From Psychroflexus lacisalsi (GTDB lineage Bacteria > Bacteroidota > Bacteroidia > Flavobacteriales > Flavobacteriaceae): 64,000 bases of DNA. Of the stretch, positions 49,130 through 57,272 are shown piece after piece; within the stretch, counting starts at the first letter, position 1; each line of letters starts with the position of its first letter. The stretch lies in contig NZ_JAIQYZ010000001.1 of assembly GCF_020164495.1 (NCBI RefSeq), positions 558,001-622,000 on the forward strand, written 5' to 3'. The notes under the pieces were generated by a model. It was not told the origin of the DNA and did not search any database. It saw only the letters and a program-made list of their open reading frames with translations. The position numbers were made by a program, and so were the translations under genes.

Positions 49130-50784
49130 ATGAACGCATTTCTTGCTATTTTCCTTATTTTATTGACTATAGTTCTGATGGTAGGTTTAAATTGGGGTGC
49201 CAAAAAAGCCCTTCCATTAGCTTTACTGTCTGTCACATTGATCGCGTTTTTTTAATGGGAAATGGATGTACAAAATGTCTTTGGTTATACACTTTTTGGC
49301 TTTTTTAAGGCCTTTGATATTTAGGTAATCATCTTTGGCGCTATTTTAATTTTAAATACCATTAAGCTTTCTGGTGTCATGGCGACTATTAATAATGGAT
49401 TTAAAGGAATTACCACCGACAGACGTGTACAAGCCATTATTATTTGTTCTATGTTTGGCGGTTTTATAGAGGGTGCTGCTGGCTTTGTTACTCCAGCAGC
49501 TTTGGCAGGACCATTATTGGTGGGATTAGGATTTCCGCCCTTAGCAGCAGCTTTGGTAGTTCTTATTTTCAATACTGTTCCTGTTCCTTTTGGGGCGGTT
49601 GGTACGCCATTTTTTGGGGGGATGAGCACATTAGAAGCAAATACAGAGGCTCCTGGTGTTGACCCAGAAACTTTTATGATGGCCCTCACAAAATCGATTG
49701 CATAGCCCAACGCTTTGGCAGGACTTTTTATTCCTATACTAGGCATTACTATTTTGACTAAATTTTTCGGGAAATAAAAATCGTTTAAGCCTGCACTACA
49801 GGCTCTACCTTTTGCATTATTTGCCGGTTTTGCTTTTATGATATCTTATGCCGTAATAGGCTTTTTTTCGGACCTGAATCACCTTCCTCAGTAGGAGCTT
49901 TTATTGGGATGATCATTGTGGTTGTCGCTGCTAAAAAAGGCTTTTTAGTTCCAAAACAACCTTGGGATTTTCCTGTAGAAAGGAAATGGCCGAAAATTTG
50001 GAAATCCAATAGTGATACAGGAGATACCGATCAGGCTAAAATGTCTTTTTTAAAAGCGTGGTATCCCTACTTGCTTATAGCTATTATACATGTCGTCACT
50101 AGAATACCTCCTTTTGGTCTCAAAGATTTTTTGGCCGATCAGCAATTAACATTAAACAATGTCGCAGGCATCGATGGTTTGGATTACATATTGAAATGGG
50201 CGTATTTGCCAGGAACTATTCCTTTTATTTTAGTAGCTCTATTTACGCAGTGGCATCATAAAATGCCTTTGAAAGAAATAAAAAAATCCTGAATACTTAC
50301 GTTTAAACAAGTAAGTGGAGCAGCTATCGCTTTATTCGCTGGCGTGGGTTTGGTACAGCTGATGCTCAACTCTAGAAATAATACTAGTGGTATGGATAGC
50401 ATGCTCACAGAAATGGCATTGGCCACAGCAAATTTTTCAGGTAATTCCTATCCGTTTTTTTCAATTCTTATCGGTATGTTAGGTTCATTTATGTCCGGTT
50501 CTGCGACGGTTTCCAATATGTTATTTATGTCTTTTCAATATGAAACTGCTTCTATTTTGGGCTTTCCTGAACTATTAATATTATCTATGCAAGGTATCGG
50601 TTCTGGAATAGTCAACATGATTAGTGTTAATAATATAGTAGCAGTGGCTGCAACAGTTGGTTGTTTGGGCGATGAAGGTAAAATGATACGAACCAACGCC
50701 ATTTCGGCCTTTATATATTACCTGTTGATTACAGCAATGCTAGGAACAATGATTTACTTAGGTTTTGATCTGTTTTCAGTTTAA
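49130..50784 (+). pseudogene. L-lactate permease (LctP family), nonsense-riddled pseudogene
   Basis: A full-length LctP-like permease can be read from ATG 49130 to TAA 50784 (about 550 codons, the family length) but is broken by five in-frame stops (TAA 49253-49255, TAG 49322-49324, TAG 49703-49705, TAA 49775-49777, TGA 50290-50292) and one frameshift at the T7 run 49862-49868. Between the breaks the protein is well kept, for example [20 protein letters not shown] and GSGIVNMISVNNIVAVAA. All three stop codons are used, so recoding is not a likely rescue. Confidence 0.92.
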
Positions 50785-51010
50785 AATTAAATTGAAAAAT
50801 TAAAACGATCTAGGTTAACCTGAACAATATTTTAAACTCTCAAGACTGTTTCTAAAGTTCACTTTCAGATTTAAAGCTTTCAATTCTGTAAATAACATCC
50901 ATCGTAAGATTTTTTTTATTTGTATTGATTTATATTAAGCTTAAAAATTATTTTCCTTGATTAATTCCAGCACAATTGAAATACTATTTTCTTAACTTTA
51001 AATAAAAAAT

Positions 51011-51793
51011 ATGCCTGAATTACCAGAAGTACATGGTTACAAGACTTATATTGATAGTACCTCACTGCACCAACGTATTATTGCTTTAGATTGCAGGGAT
51101 TCAAGGTTACTAAAGCAGTCCAAATCCTATTTTGAAACTCAATTAATCAATCATGAGTTCAAATCAACTCACCGCATTGGTAAATATTTATTCGTTGAAA
51201 CTACTAGCGAGAAAGTCTTGGTTATTCATTTTGGAATGACCGGTCGGCCTAATTATTACAAAAGCGAAAGTGACCGGCCAAAATTTGGTCATATTCAGTT
51301 ATCTTTTGAAAATGGATATCATTTTGCTTTCGAAAACAAACGAAAATTTGGCTGGTGGGATCTGACGGATTCTATCTCTAATTTTAAAGCAGATCATAAG
51401 CTGAGTGATGATGCCAGAGATTTGTCTTTGGAAAATTTTAAAGTCTCTGTAAGTGCTCGCAAAACGGATATTAAGAAAATCATCATGGATCAAAGCGTTG
51501 CTGCAGGAGTTGGTAATTGGATGGCAGATGAGATTCTTTACCAATCCAGAATTCATCCCACTAGAAGAGTAGATCAAATGACATCTGAAGAAATTGAATC
51601 GGTATTTGATGCTATGAAAAAAGTAATTGAAGTGGCTATTGAAAATGATGCGCATTATCGAGATTTTCCAGAAGATTTCCTGATGCATTTCAGAAAAGAA
51701 GGAGAGACTTGTTTCCATACCGGTGCCGAAATTGAAAAAATAAAAGTTGGAGGAAGAACTACTTATTTTTCTCCAGAATGGCAGAAAAAATAA
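51011..51793 (+). CDS. Fpg/Nei family DNA glycosylase with a zinc-less finger
   Basis: The 260-residue base-excision enzyme starts MPELPEVHGYKTYI with the catalytic Pro2 and Glu3 and has Lys58 in RIGKYL. A helix-two-turn-helix region with AAGVGNWMADEILY follows at about 165-180. The C-terminal finger keeps its shape (VGGRTTYFSPEWQ) but only one of four zinc cysteines remains (Cys234; the others read Thr237, Ser254 and Trp257), which suggests a zinc-less finger as in NEIL1-like enzymes. It removes oxidised bases; the exact lesion preference cannot be read. Confidence 0.92.
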   Translation: MPELPEVHGYKTYIDSTSLHQRIIALDCRDSRLLKQSKSYFETQLINHEFKSTHRIGKYLFVETTSEKVLVIHFGMTGRPNYYKSESDRPKFGHIQLSFENGYHFAFENKRKFGWWDLTDSISNFKADHKLSDDARDLSLENFKVSVSARKTDIKKIIMDQSVAAGVGNWMADEILYQSRIHPTRRVDQMTSEEIESVFDAMKKVIEVAIENDAHYRDFPEDFLMHFRKEGETCFHTGAEIEKIKVGGRTTYFSPEWQKK

Positions 51794-51882
51794 ATTCAGC
51801 ACCAGACAATAGAGCAGTCAAAATTCATGTTGTCGATCAATATAGACTTCAAAAACAGTCTATACGAAAAGGAAATTCATAA
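51778..51882 (+). CDS. Possible 34-residue small ORF overlapping the Fpg 3' end
   Basis: In a different frame from the glycosylase, an ATG at 51778 opens a 34-codon frame, beginning MAEKINSAPDNRAVKIHVVD, that ends with TAA at 51880-51882. It overlaps the last 16 bases of the Fpg gene and the beginning of the following lipoprotein frame. The composition is protein-like (charged, amphipathic), but I recognise no family. It could be a chance ORF. Confidence 0.25.
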   Translation: MAEKINSAPDNRAVKIHVVDQYRLQKQSIRKGNS

Positions 51883-52247
51883 TTACATTGATGCTTTTAT
51901 CGCTAGTAAATTGTGCTCTGGAATCAAGATACAGTTTATCGAATGATGAAAAGATAAATACTGAACTCCTTGGAGAATGGTTTGTTGAGGGAAATAATGA
52001 AGAGAAACTTATTGTCGAGAAACACGGAGCAAAAACCTATAAGCTAATTTTGAAAGTTTCAGATAAAACAGATGAGTTGATTTCTTATTCAAAAACGATT
52101 GAAGGATATCAGGTGATGAATTTGCAAACTGAATTTGAGGCTGATATTATAAATGTTTTTTATGGTTTTGAAATTAATGAGAAAACCTTTGCTTTTCACG
52201 AAGTTGATGACGCTTTAAGAAATGAAGAATTCAAGTCGAAAAGCTGA
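51864..52247 (+). CDS. Small lipoprotein with an ACG at the expected start
   Basis: Read from 51864, the frame gives a textbook lipoprotein signal if the first codon is initiating: KRKFIITLMLLSLVNC with Cys17 as the lipid site. That first codon is ACG, not ATG. The first true ATG is at 51891, which would leave only seven residues before the Cys and no basic n-region. So either ACG is used, the start was lost by T-to-C change, or a shorter unexported protein is made. The mature part (about 110 residues, LLGEWFVEGNNEEKLIVEKH) is of unknown function. A hairpin TATAGACT/AGTCTATA (51841-51864) abuts the start. Confidence 0.6.
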   Translation, partial: TKRKFIITLMLLSLVNCALESRYSLSNDEKINTELLGEWFVEGNNEEKLIVEKHGAKTYKLILKVSDKTDELISYSKTIEGYQVMNLQTEFEADIINVFYGFEINEKTFAFHEVDDALRNEEFKSKS

Positions 52248-52491
52248 ACTTTTTGAATTCTTCAAGCAAAACATTCACAAGGAGAATTTTTTTGTAAATA
52301 AAACAGAATTGCAGAAAAAATGAAACTTTAAATTATTTCATTAATCCAATTGTGAAATTTTATTTTATTCAATAAATCAGTCCCTTTATTATGCCTGCAA
52401 TCACATCTTGAAGTTTCAGATTAACTTTCACTATATTCTTCTGAAAAGTTACTTTATTTGAAAGTCTCAATTTGATATGAAATAAACGTGT

Positions 52492-55041
52492 TTATGTAAC
52501 TTCCTTCCTTAAAACTTCCAATGGAGGTTTATTGATGACGCTCAGGCTGTTGCTAAGTCCTATGACGAGTACAAGTAAAACAATACCAGGAAAAATAATA
52601 AAAATTGGGATGAGTGACGGAACAAAAGGAGATTCAAATACCAGCCAGGCCAATAATTGACTGCTGATGAAAGATAAGGCAACACCAGATAAGCCTCCAA
52701 GGACGCCTAGATACAAGTATTCTAAAGCATTAATGTTTATGATTTGACGGCCTTTGGCTCCGAGTGTTCTTAGTAATACACTTTCTTTAATACGTTGATA
52801 TTTGCTGGTTCGTATGGCACCTAGAAGCACAATAATGCCAATCATAATACTGAAGAAAGCCATGAAATTGATAATCCAGGAAATTTTACCTAACAGCGTT
52901 TCTATGACGTTGAGAATCTGCCTTAAATCAATAATAGATACATTGGGGTATTTTTCTACCAATTCTTGTTGTAAAACAGCAGATTTTTCATCGCCAGGTA
53001 CTTTGGTGGTTAAGACATGAAATTGAGGAGCTTTTTCTAAAAGGCCTTTTGGGAAGACAAGCGAGAAATTGAGCTGCATTCTAGACCAATCTACCTTTCT
53101 AATACTTCCCACAACAGCATCCTGTAAAACGCCTTGAATATTGAAGACCAGCTGATCACCAACTTTAACTTTTGCATCTTCAGCAAAATTTTCACTTATG
53201 GATACGGGAACTGGGTTTAAGTCTTTTGCCTGTGATGTCCAGGTTCCACTTTCGAGGGTTTCTGAGGCAATAAGTGAATCGCGATAGGTCGTGCGGAATT
53301 CATGATTTAAGACCCATCCGTTTACCTGAGATGTGGAATCTTTTCTGATTTCAGCTACTGATTTTCCAGCAATGCTTTGCACACGCATAGTCACTATAGG
53401 AATATCACTCAAAACTGGTAAATCGTATGTGTTTATAGTTTTAGCTAAGTCCTCTCGTTGATTACTTTGCACGTCCAGCAAAATAATATTTGGACTATCC
53501 GTCTCAGATTCTAAAGAAGCCTGTGCCAACAATAAATCTTTGCTGAAATAAAGTGTACTGATTAAAAAAGTTCCAACGCCGATGGCGAGGACAAGTGTTA
53601 AGGTTTGGTTTTGAGGTCTGAAGAGGTTCTGTAAACTCTGTCTGGCTACAAATCCCCAGTTATGCGGAAAATATTTCCTTATAGTTCGCATAAACAGATA
53701 AGCTATGCCTGCCAAAATTGAAAATGTAGCTAAAATCCCACCCACAAAAGCAAGTGAATACTTCCAGTCTTCTAGTAACCAGAGCGAAAACAAAAATATG
53801 AACAGAAAGATGGCTATTGAAACAAAAATAACAGCCTTTCTGGATTTAGTAGAATTTTCCTTTATGACGCGTAAGGCTTGCAATGGTGAAACGTATAGAG
53901 TTCCAATTAAAGGATATAGAGCAAATAAGACTGACATAAGAATTCCAAGTAGAATGCCCATGACGATCACTTGAACCGAAAATGTAAGTTGAACATCAAC
54001 AGGCAATAATCCTTCTAATAGATAGGGGAATAATTGCTGAAGCAGAAGTCCAAGGGCTGTTCCCAAAATACCTCCAATGAATCCCATAAAAGCCACTTGA
54101 ATGAGGTAAATCAAAAAAGTTTGTCTTTTGCTGGCTCCCAGGCATTTTAAAACAGCGACCGCTCGCAATTTTTCTTTTATGTAAATATGAATAGCGCTGG
54201 CTATTCCAACACAGCCTAAAAGCAAAGCAATAAACGCTACTAGATTTAGGAATTTTCCAAAATTTTCGTAGCGACGTCCTAGTCTTTCGCTGGTTGAGGT
54301 ATGGGTATCAAGATCAGCCTCTTCTGAATCGAGAATCGGGTCTAAGTTTTCATCAAGCTTTTCTAAATCTGTATTTGCATCAGCAGTAAAGTAAAATTCA
54401 TAATCTATTCTACTTCCTGTCTGTACCAAGCCTGATTCTTCAATGAAACGATATGGAATAAGCACGGGTGGCGCTACAGAACTGAAAATAGCCGTGCTCC
54501 CTGGAACAGATTTGAGTGCACCAGCAATTGGTAAAGTCACTTTACCAATTTTGATACTGTCTCCAGTTTGGATTCCTAGTTGAAGCATAACGGTAGCATC
54601 CACTAATGCAGAACCCTGATTCTGGTAAGATGTTGCAGCATTTTTCGGCTCTGTTTCCAGTTCCCCGTAAAATGGGAACCCGCCTTTGATTCCTCTTACC
54701 TGCATCAATTTAGTCGCCTTATTCTGTGGAAATGCAGCCATCGATGCAAACTTAATTTCACTGGCTTTAGGGCCACCCAGTGAATCCATAATTTGCAAAA
54801 CCCGCTCATTGGGAGGATCATCGCTATCAATTTTAAAATCTGCACCCATCAAGGCTTTAGATTCTGATGAAATATTGTCTTTTAGCGTCACGCCAAAGGA
54901 TTGTATAGACACCACTGCAGATATACCAAGCACGATGGATGCTATAAAAAGGATCAACTTGTTCCCGCTGGACTTGCCATCTCGCCAGGCCATTTTGAAA
55001 AGCCATTTCAAACCTGGTTTTGAGTTTTTTGTTTTACTCAT
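52492..55041 (-). CDS. ABC transporter permease, FtsX-like (YbbP type)
   Basis: The 849-residue inner-membrane protein has an N-terminal helix after WRDGKSSGNKLILFIASIVL, then two FtsX permease units with three to four helices each (AFIALLLGCVGIASAIHIYI near residue 270 and the C-terminal INFMAFFSIMIGIIVLLGAI), and extracytoplasmic MacB-like domains between. It works with the ATPase whose stop overlaps its start by four bases (ATGA). Pairing with a divergent TesA-like esterase mirrors the ybbA-ybbP-tesA locus of E. coli. The transported substrate is unknown. Confidence 0.92.
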   Translation of the reverse strand: MSKTKNSKPGLKWLFKMAWRDGKSSGNKLILFIASIVLGISAVVSIQSFGVTLKDNISSESKALMGADFKIDSDDPPNERVLQIMDSLGGPKASEIKFASMAAFPQNKATKLMQVRGIKGGFPFYGELETEPKNAATSYQNQGSALVDATVMLQLGIQTGDSIKIGKVTLPIAGALKSVPGSTAIFSSVAPPVLIPYRFIEESGLVQTGSRIDYEFYFTADANTDLEKLDENLDPILDSEEADLDTHTSTSERLGRRYENFGKFLNLVAFIALLLGCVGIASAIHIYIKEKLRAVAVLKCLGASKRQTFLIYLIQVAFMGFIGGILGTALGLLLQQLFPYLLEGLLPVDVQLTFSVQVIVMGILLGILMSVLFALYPLIGTLYVSPLQALRVIKENSTKSRKAVIFVSIAIFLFIFLFSLWLLEDWKYSLAFVGGILATFSILAGIAYLFMRTIRKYFPHNWGFVARQSLQNLFRPQNQTLTLVLAIGVGTFLISTLYFSKDLLLAQASLESETDSPNIILLDVQSNQREDLAKTINTYDLPVLSDIPIVTMRVQSIAGKSVAEIRKDSTSQVNGWVLNHEFRTTYRDSLIASETLESGTWTSQAKDLNPVPVSISENFAEDAKVKVGDQLVFNIQGVLQDAVVGSIRKVDWSRMQLNFSLVFPKGLLEKAPQFHVLTTKVPGDEKSAVLQQELVEKYPNVSIIDLRQILNVIETLLGKISWIINFMAFFSIMIGIIVLLGAIRTSKYQRIKESVLLRTLGAKGRQIININALEYLYLGVLGGLSGVALSFISSQLLAWLVFESPFVPSLIPIFIIFPGIVLLVLVIGLSNSLSVINKPPLEVLRKEVT

Positions 55042-55727
55042 TGCACTTGCTTTTCTCTATTTTCGACAATTTTCCCTCCTTTCAGTCTCAATATATGCTG
55101 CGTTTTATTGGCCAATTCTATATCGTGGGTAACAATGATAAGAGTAGTCCCAGATTCTCTGTTGAGATCAAAAAGCAGCTCTTCCACTTTTTCTCCAGTT
55201 TCAGCATCTAGATTTCCAGTAGGTTCATCTGCAAACAGAATAGAGGGTTTAGTGGAAAAAGCACGTGCCAAAGCCACACGTTGTTGTTCGCCTCCAGAAA
55301 GCTGAGAAGGATAATGGTGAATACGATCTCCTAAACCTACTTTCTCCAGTAGTTCTTTACCTATTTTTAAAGCTTTTTTGTCACCTTGAAGTTCCAAGGG
55401 AACAGCTACATTTTCCAAAGCCGTTAAGGTTGACAATAGTTGAAAATCCTGAAACACAAATCCAATGTGTTTATTTCTAAGCAGCGCACGTTCATCTTCA
55501 TCTAGATTGCTCAATTCACTTCCACATAAGGTTATAGAACCAGAGTCCGGGCTATCAAGTCCCGCGCAAAGCCCAAGCAAAGTTGTCTTTCCACTTCCCG
55601 ATGGACCAACGATAGCAAAAGTTTTCTGTTCTTCTACTTCGAAGTTGATGTCCTGAAGTACTTTTAGATTCTTGGAACCGCTAGAATAGCTTTTCTCAAG
55701 ATGGTAAACGTTTAATATCTTTGCCAT
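55038..55727 (-). CDS. ABC transporter ATP-binding protein, LolD/YbbA type
   Basis: The 229-residue ATPase has Walker A GPSGSGKTTLL (about residues 39-49), a Q-loop in FVFQDFQLLSTLTALENV, signature LSGGEQQRVALARAF and Walker B ILFADEPTGNLD with the H-loop in IIVTHDIEL. The family drives FtsX-like permeases. It is the first gene of the pair and is divergent from the esterase gene, with 75 bases between. Confidence 0.95.
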   Translation of the reverse strand: MAKILNVYHLEKSYSSGSKNLKVLQDINFEVEEQKTFAIVGPSGSGKTTLLGLCAGLDSPDSGSITLCGSELSNLDEDERALLRNKHIGFVFQDFQLLSTLTALENVAVPLELQGDKKALKIGKELLEKVGLGDRIHHYPSQLSGGEQQRVALARAFSTKPSILFADEPTGNLDAETGEKVEELLFDLNRESGTTLIIVTHDIELANKTQHILRLKGGKIVENREKQVQ

Positions 55728-55802
55728 GTGAAATTGAAATTATTGACTTTCTTAAAAAAGAAAACAAAATAAAGAAACAGTTTGGTTATAAACCCCTTTG
55801 TT

Positions 55803-56495
55803 ATGAGAAACTTAAGGCGCTTCGGCGCAATTATTATGGTAGTAATGCTATTTTCCTGTGGAGAAAAAACTGAAAAGCAACCCGAAAACACGCCTTCTAA
55901 AGAAGCAAAAACTGAAACAGAATCTAAAGAAAGCGAGAAAGATGTTATTCTTTTCTTTGGGAACAGCCTCACTGCGGGAATGGGACTAGAACCTTCTGAA
56001 GCTTTTCCTGCATTAATTCAAAACAGACTGGATTCCCTCGGTTATGATTATGAAGTCGTCAATGCCGGATTGAGCGGTGAAACCACAGCTAGTGGAAAAA
56101 ATCGGATTGACTGGGTGCTGAAACAAAATGTAGATATTTTTGTTTTAGAACTGGGTGCTAACGATGGCCTGCGAGGAATACCACTAAAGGAAACTCGCCA
56201 AAACCTTCAGGATATCATCACTATAGTAAAAACTAAAAATCCAGACACTCAAATTGTTCTTGCAGGCATGCAGATTCCGCCTAATATGGGACAGGACTAC
56301 ACTTCAGAATTTAAGAATATTTTCCCTGAACTGGCCGATAAATACGATGTTGGCCTTGTTCCTTTTCTTTTAGAAGGCGTGGCGGGTGATCCAAACCTCA
56401 ACCAACAAGACGGAATTCACCCCACCGCCGAAGGCTACAAGATTGTTAGGGAAAATGTATGGAGTGTTTTGAAAGACTTAATAGATAAAGAATAA
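55803..56495 (+). CDS. GDSL-type esterase lipoprotein (TesA-like)
   Basis: Starting at the ATG at 55803 the protein has 230 residues with a lipoprotein signal (MRNLRRFGAIIMVVMLFSC, Cys19), a charged linker, and a GDSL/SGNH hydrolase domain: Ser55 in FFGNSLTAG (the usual GDSL reads GNSL), Gly in AGLSGET, Asn in ELGANDGL, and Asp/His in DGIHPTAEGY. It should act as an arylesterase or lysophospholipase in the envelope. A TTG 21 bases upstream is also in frame but would disturb the signal. It is divergent from the ABC pair. Confidence 0.9.
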   Translation: MRNLRRFGAIIMVVMLFSCGEKTEKQPENTPSKEAKTETESKESEKDVILFFGNSLTAGMGLEPSEAFPALIQNRLDSLGYDYEVVNAGLSGETTASGKNRIDWVLKQNVDIFVLELGANDGLRGIPLKETRQNLQDIITIVKTKNPDTQIVLAGMQIPPNMGQDYTSEFKNIFPELADKYDVGLVPFLLEGVAGDPNLNQQDGIHPTAEGYKIVRENVWSVLKDLIDKE

Positions 56496-57272
56496 GAAAT
56501 TGCAATTTTTATTTTTCAATAAATCCTTTTGCTGTCTAGTTTGATTTTGATTCCAATACATTAGGAGTTCTACAATACATTGCTTCGTTTCTATAAGTTA
56601 GCTTAATGATTTCAGTTTTGTTAGGAGGTTCAACTGAAAGTGATACGTTGGTTTGGTGTTTTAGATGTCACCTAATTATCGAGATATTATTCTCGTGACA
56701 AGTTTTTGAGATCGCCCGGATTCATCAACAGGATCCGGGTGAGTATAGGTTTATAACTAAGCAAAAAAGCTTTGTGGTATTTTCATTCTATTTCTTAGAG
56801 TCGATTTAAAAAATTATTTCCTCGAGTTTCTTATTAATTCTAATACTTATCAGACTATAACTTTACAAAATTAATCCAATATCATGTTAATCAAGCCCTA
56901 TAATTTCATTCAGAGGGTTTCACAAACATAATTCTTATCAAATTTTAAATTTTCCGAAAATCTTCAGAAGTCATCTTGCCAAGCTGGATATTTAGGTCCA
57001 CGAAAAATATAAAGCAATGTATTGTAGAGCATAAATTTACGATGCGCAAAATCTTCTAAAATAAAATAAGGATGGACTTCCAAATTGTTATTTTGTTAAC
57101 ATTCAGATTCTATTCACAATTAAACTGTAAAGTTTAGAAAAAAATATTATTTTAGGCTTTAATTAAGAATAATAGCAATAGAATCAACTCTTTGCAAGAT
57201 ATGACGCAATTTGAACTTTGTTGCTTTCTTAATTGTTAAACAATTCATTCAATCAAAAAACAGAAGATTTTT
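56496..57272. other. Gene-free gap with inverted repeat and hairpin
   Basis: This 777-base stretch between the esterase and tldD holds no intact gene. It contains a 17-base perfect inverted repeat (56569-56585 with 57012-57028), a GC-rich hairpin CCCGGAT (56715-56721) with ATCCGGG (56733-56739), and a minus-strand coding remnant listed separately. The rest is AT-rich and unremarkable. Confidence 0.6.
56964..57095 (-). pseudogene. Remnant of a minus-strand coding sequence
   Basis: On the minus strand an open frame of 43 codons ends at a TGA (56964-56966) and reads like a genuine protein C-terminus, including LEVHPYFILEDFAHRKF and FRGPKYPAWQDDF. Upstream of it a TAA (57096-57098) closes the frame, and no start or continuation is found, so it looks like the leftover 3' end of a deleted gene. 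I do not recognise the family. One arm of the 17-base inverted repeat lies inside this fragment. Confidence 0.45.

Noticed and set aside
49130-50784. Stop-codon recoding or programmed frameshifting as a way to express the lactate permease
   Set aside because: All three stop codons occur in frame, other genes in the window use them as normal terminators, and the frameshift lies in a plain T run without signals; decay or error is simpler.
54686-55132. A 148-codon plus-strand ORF at the start of the ABC permease gene
   Set aside because: It is antisense to the FtsX-like permease and part of the ATPase, both well supported by motifs; it has no recognisable features.
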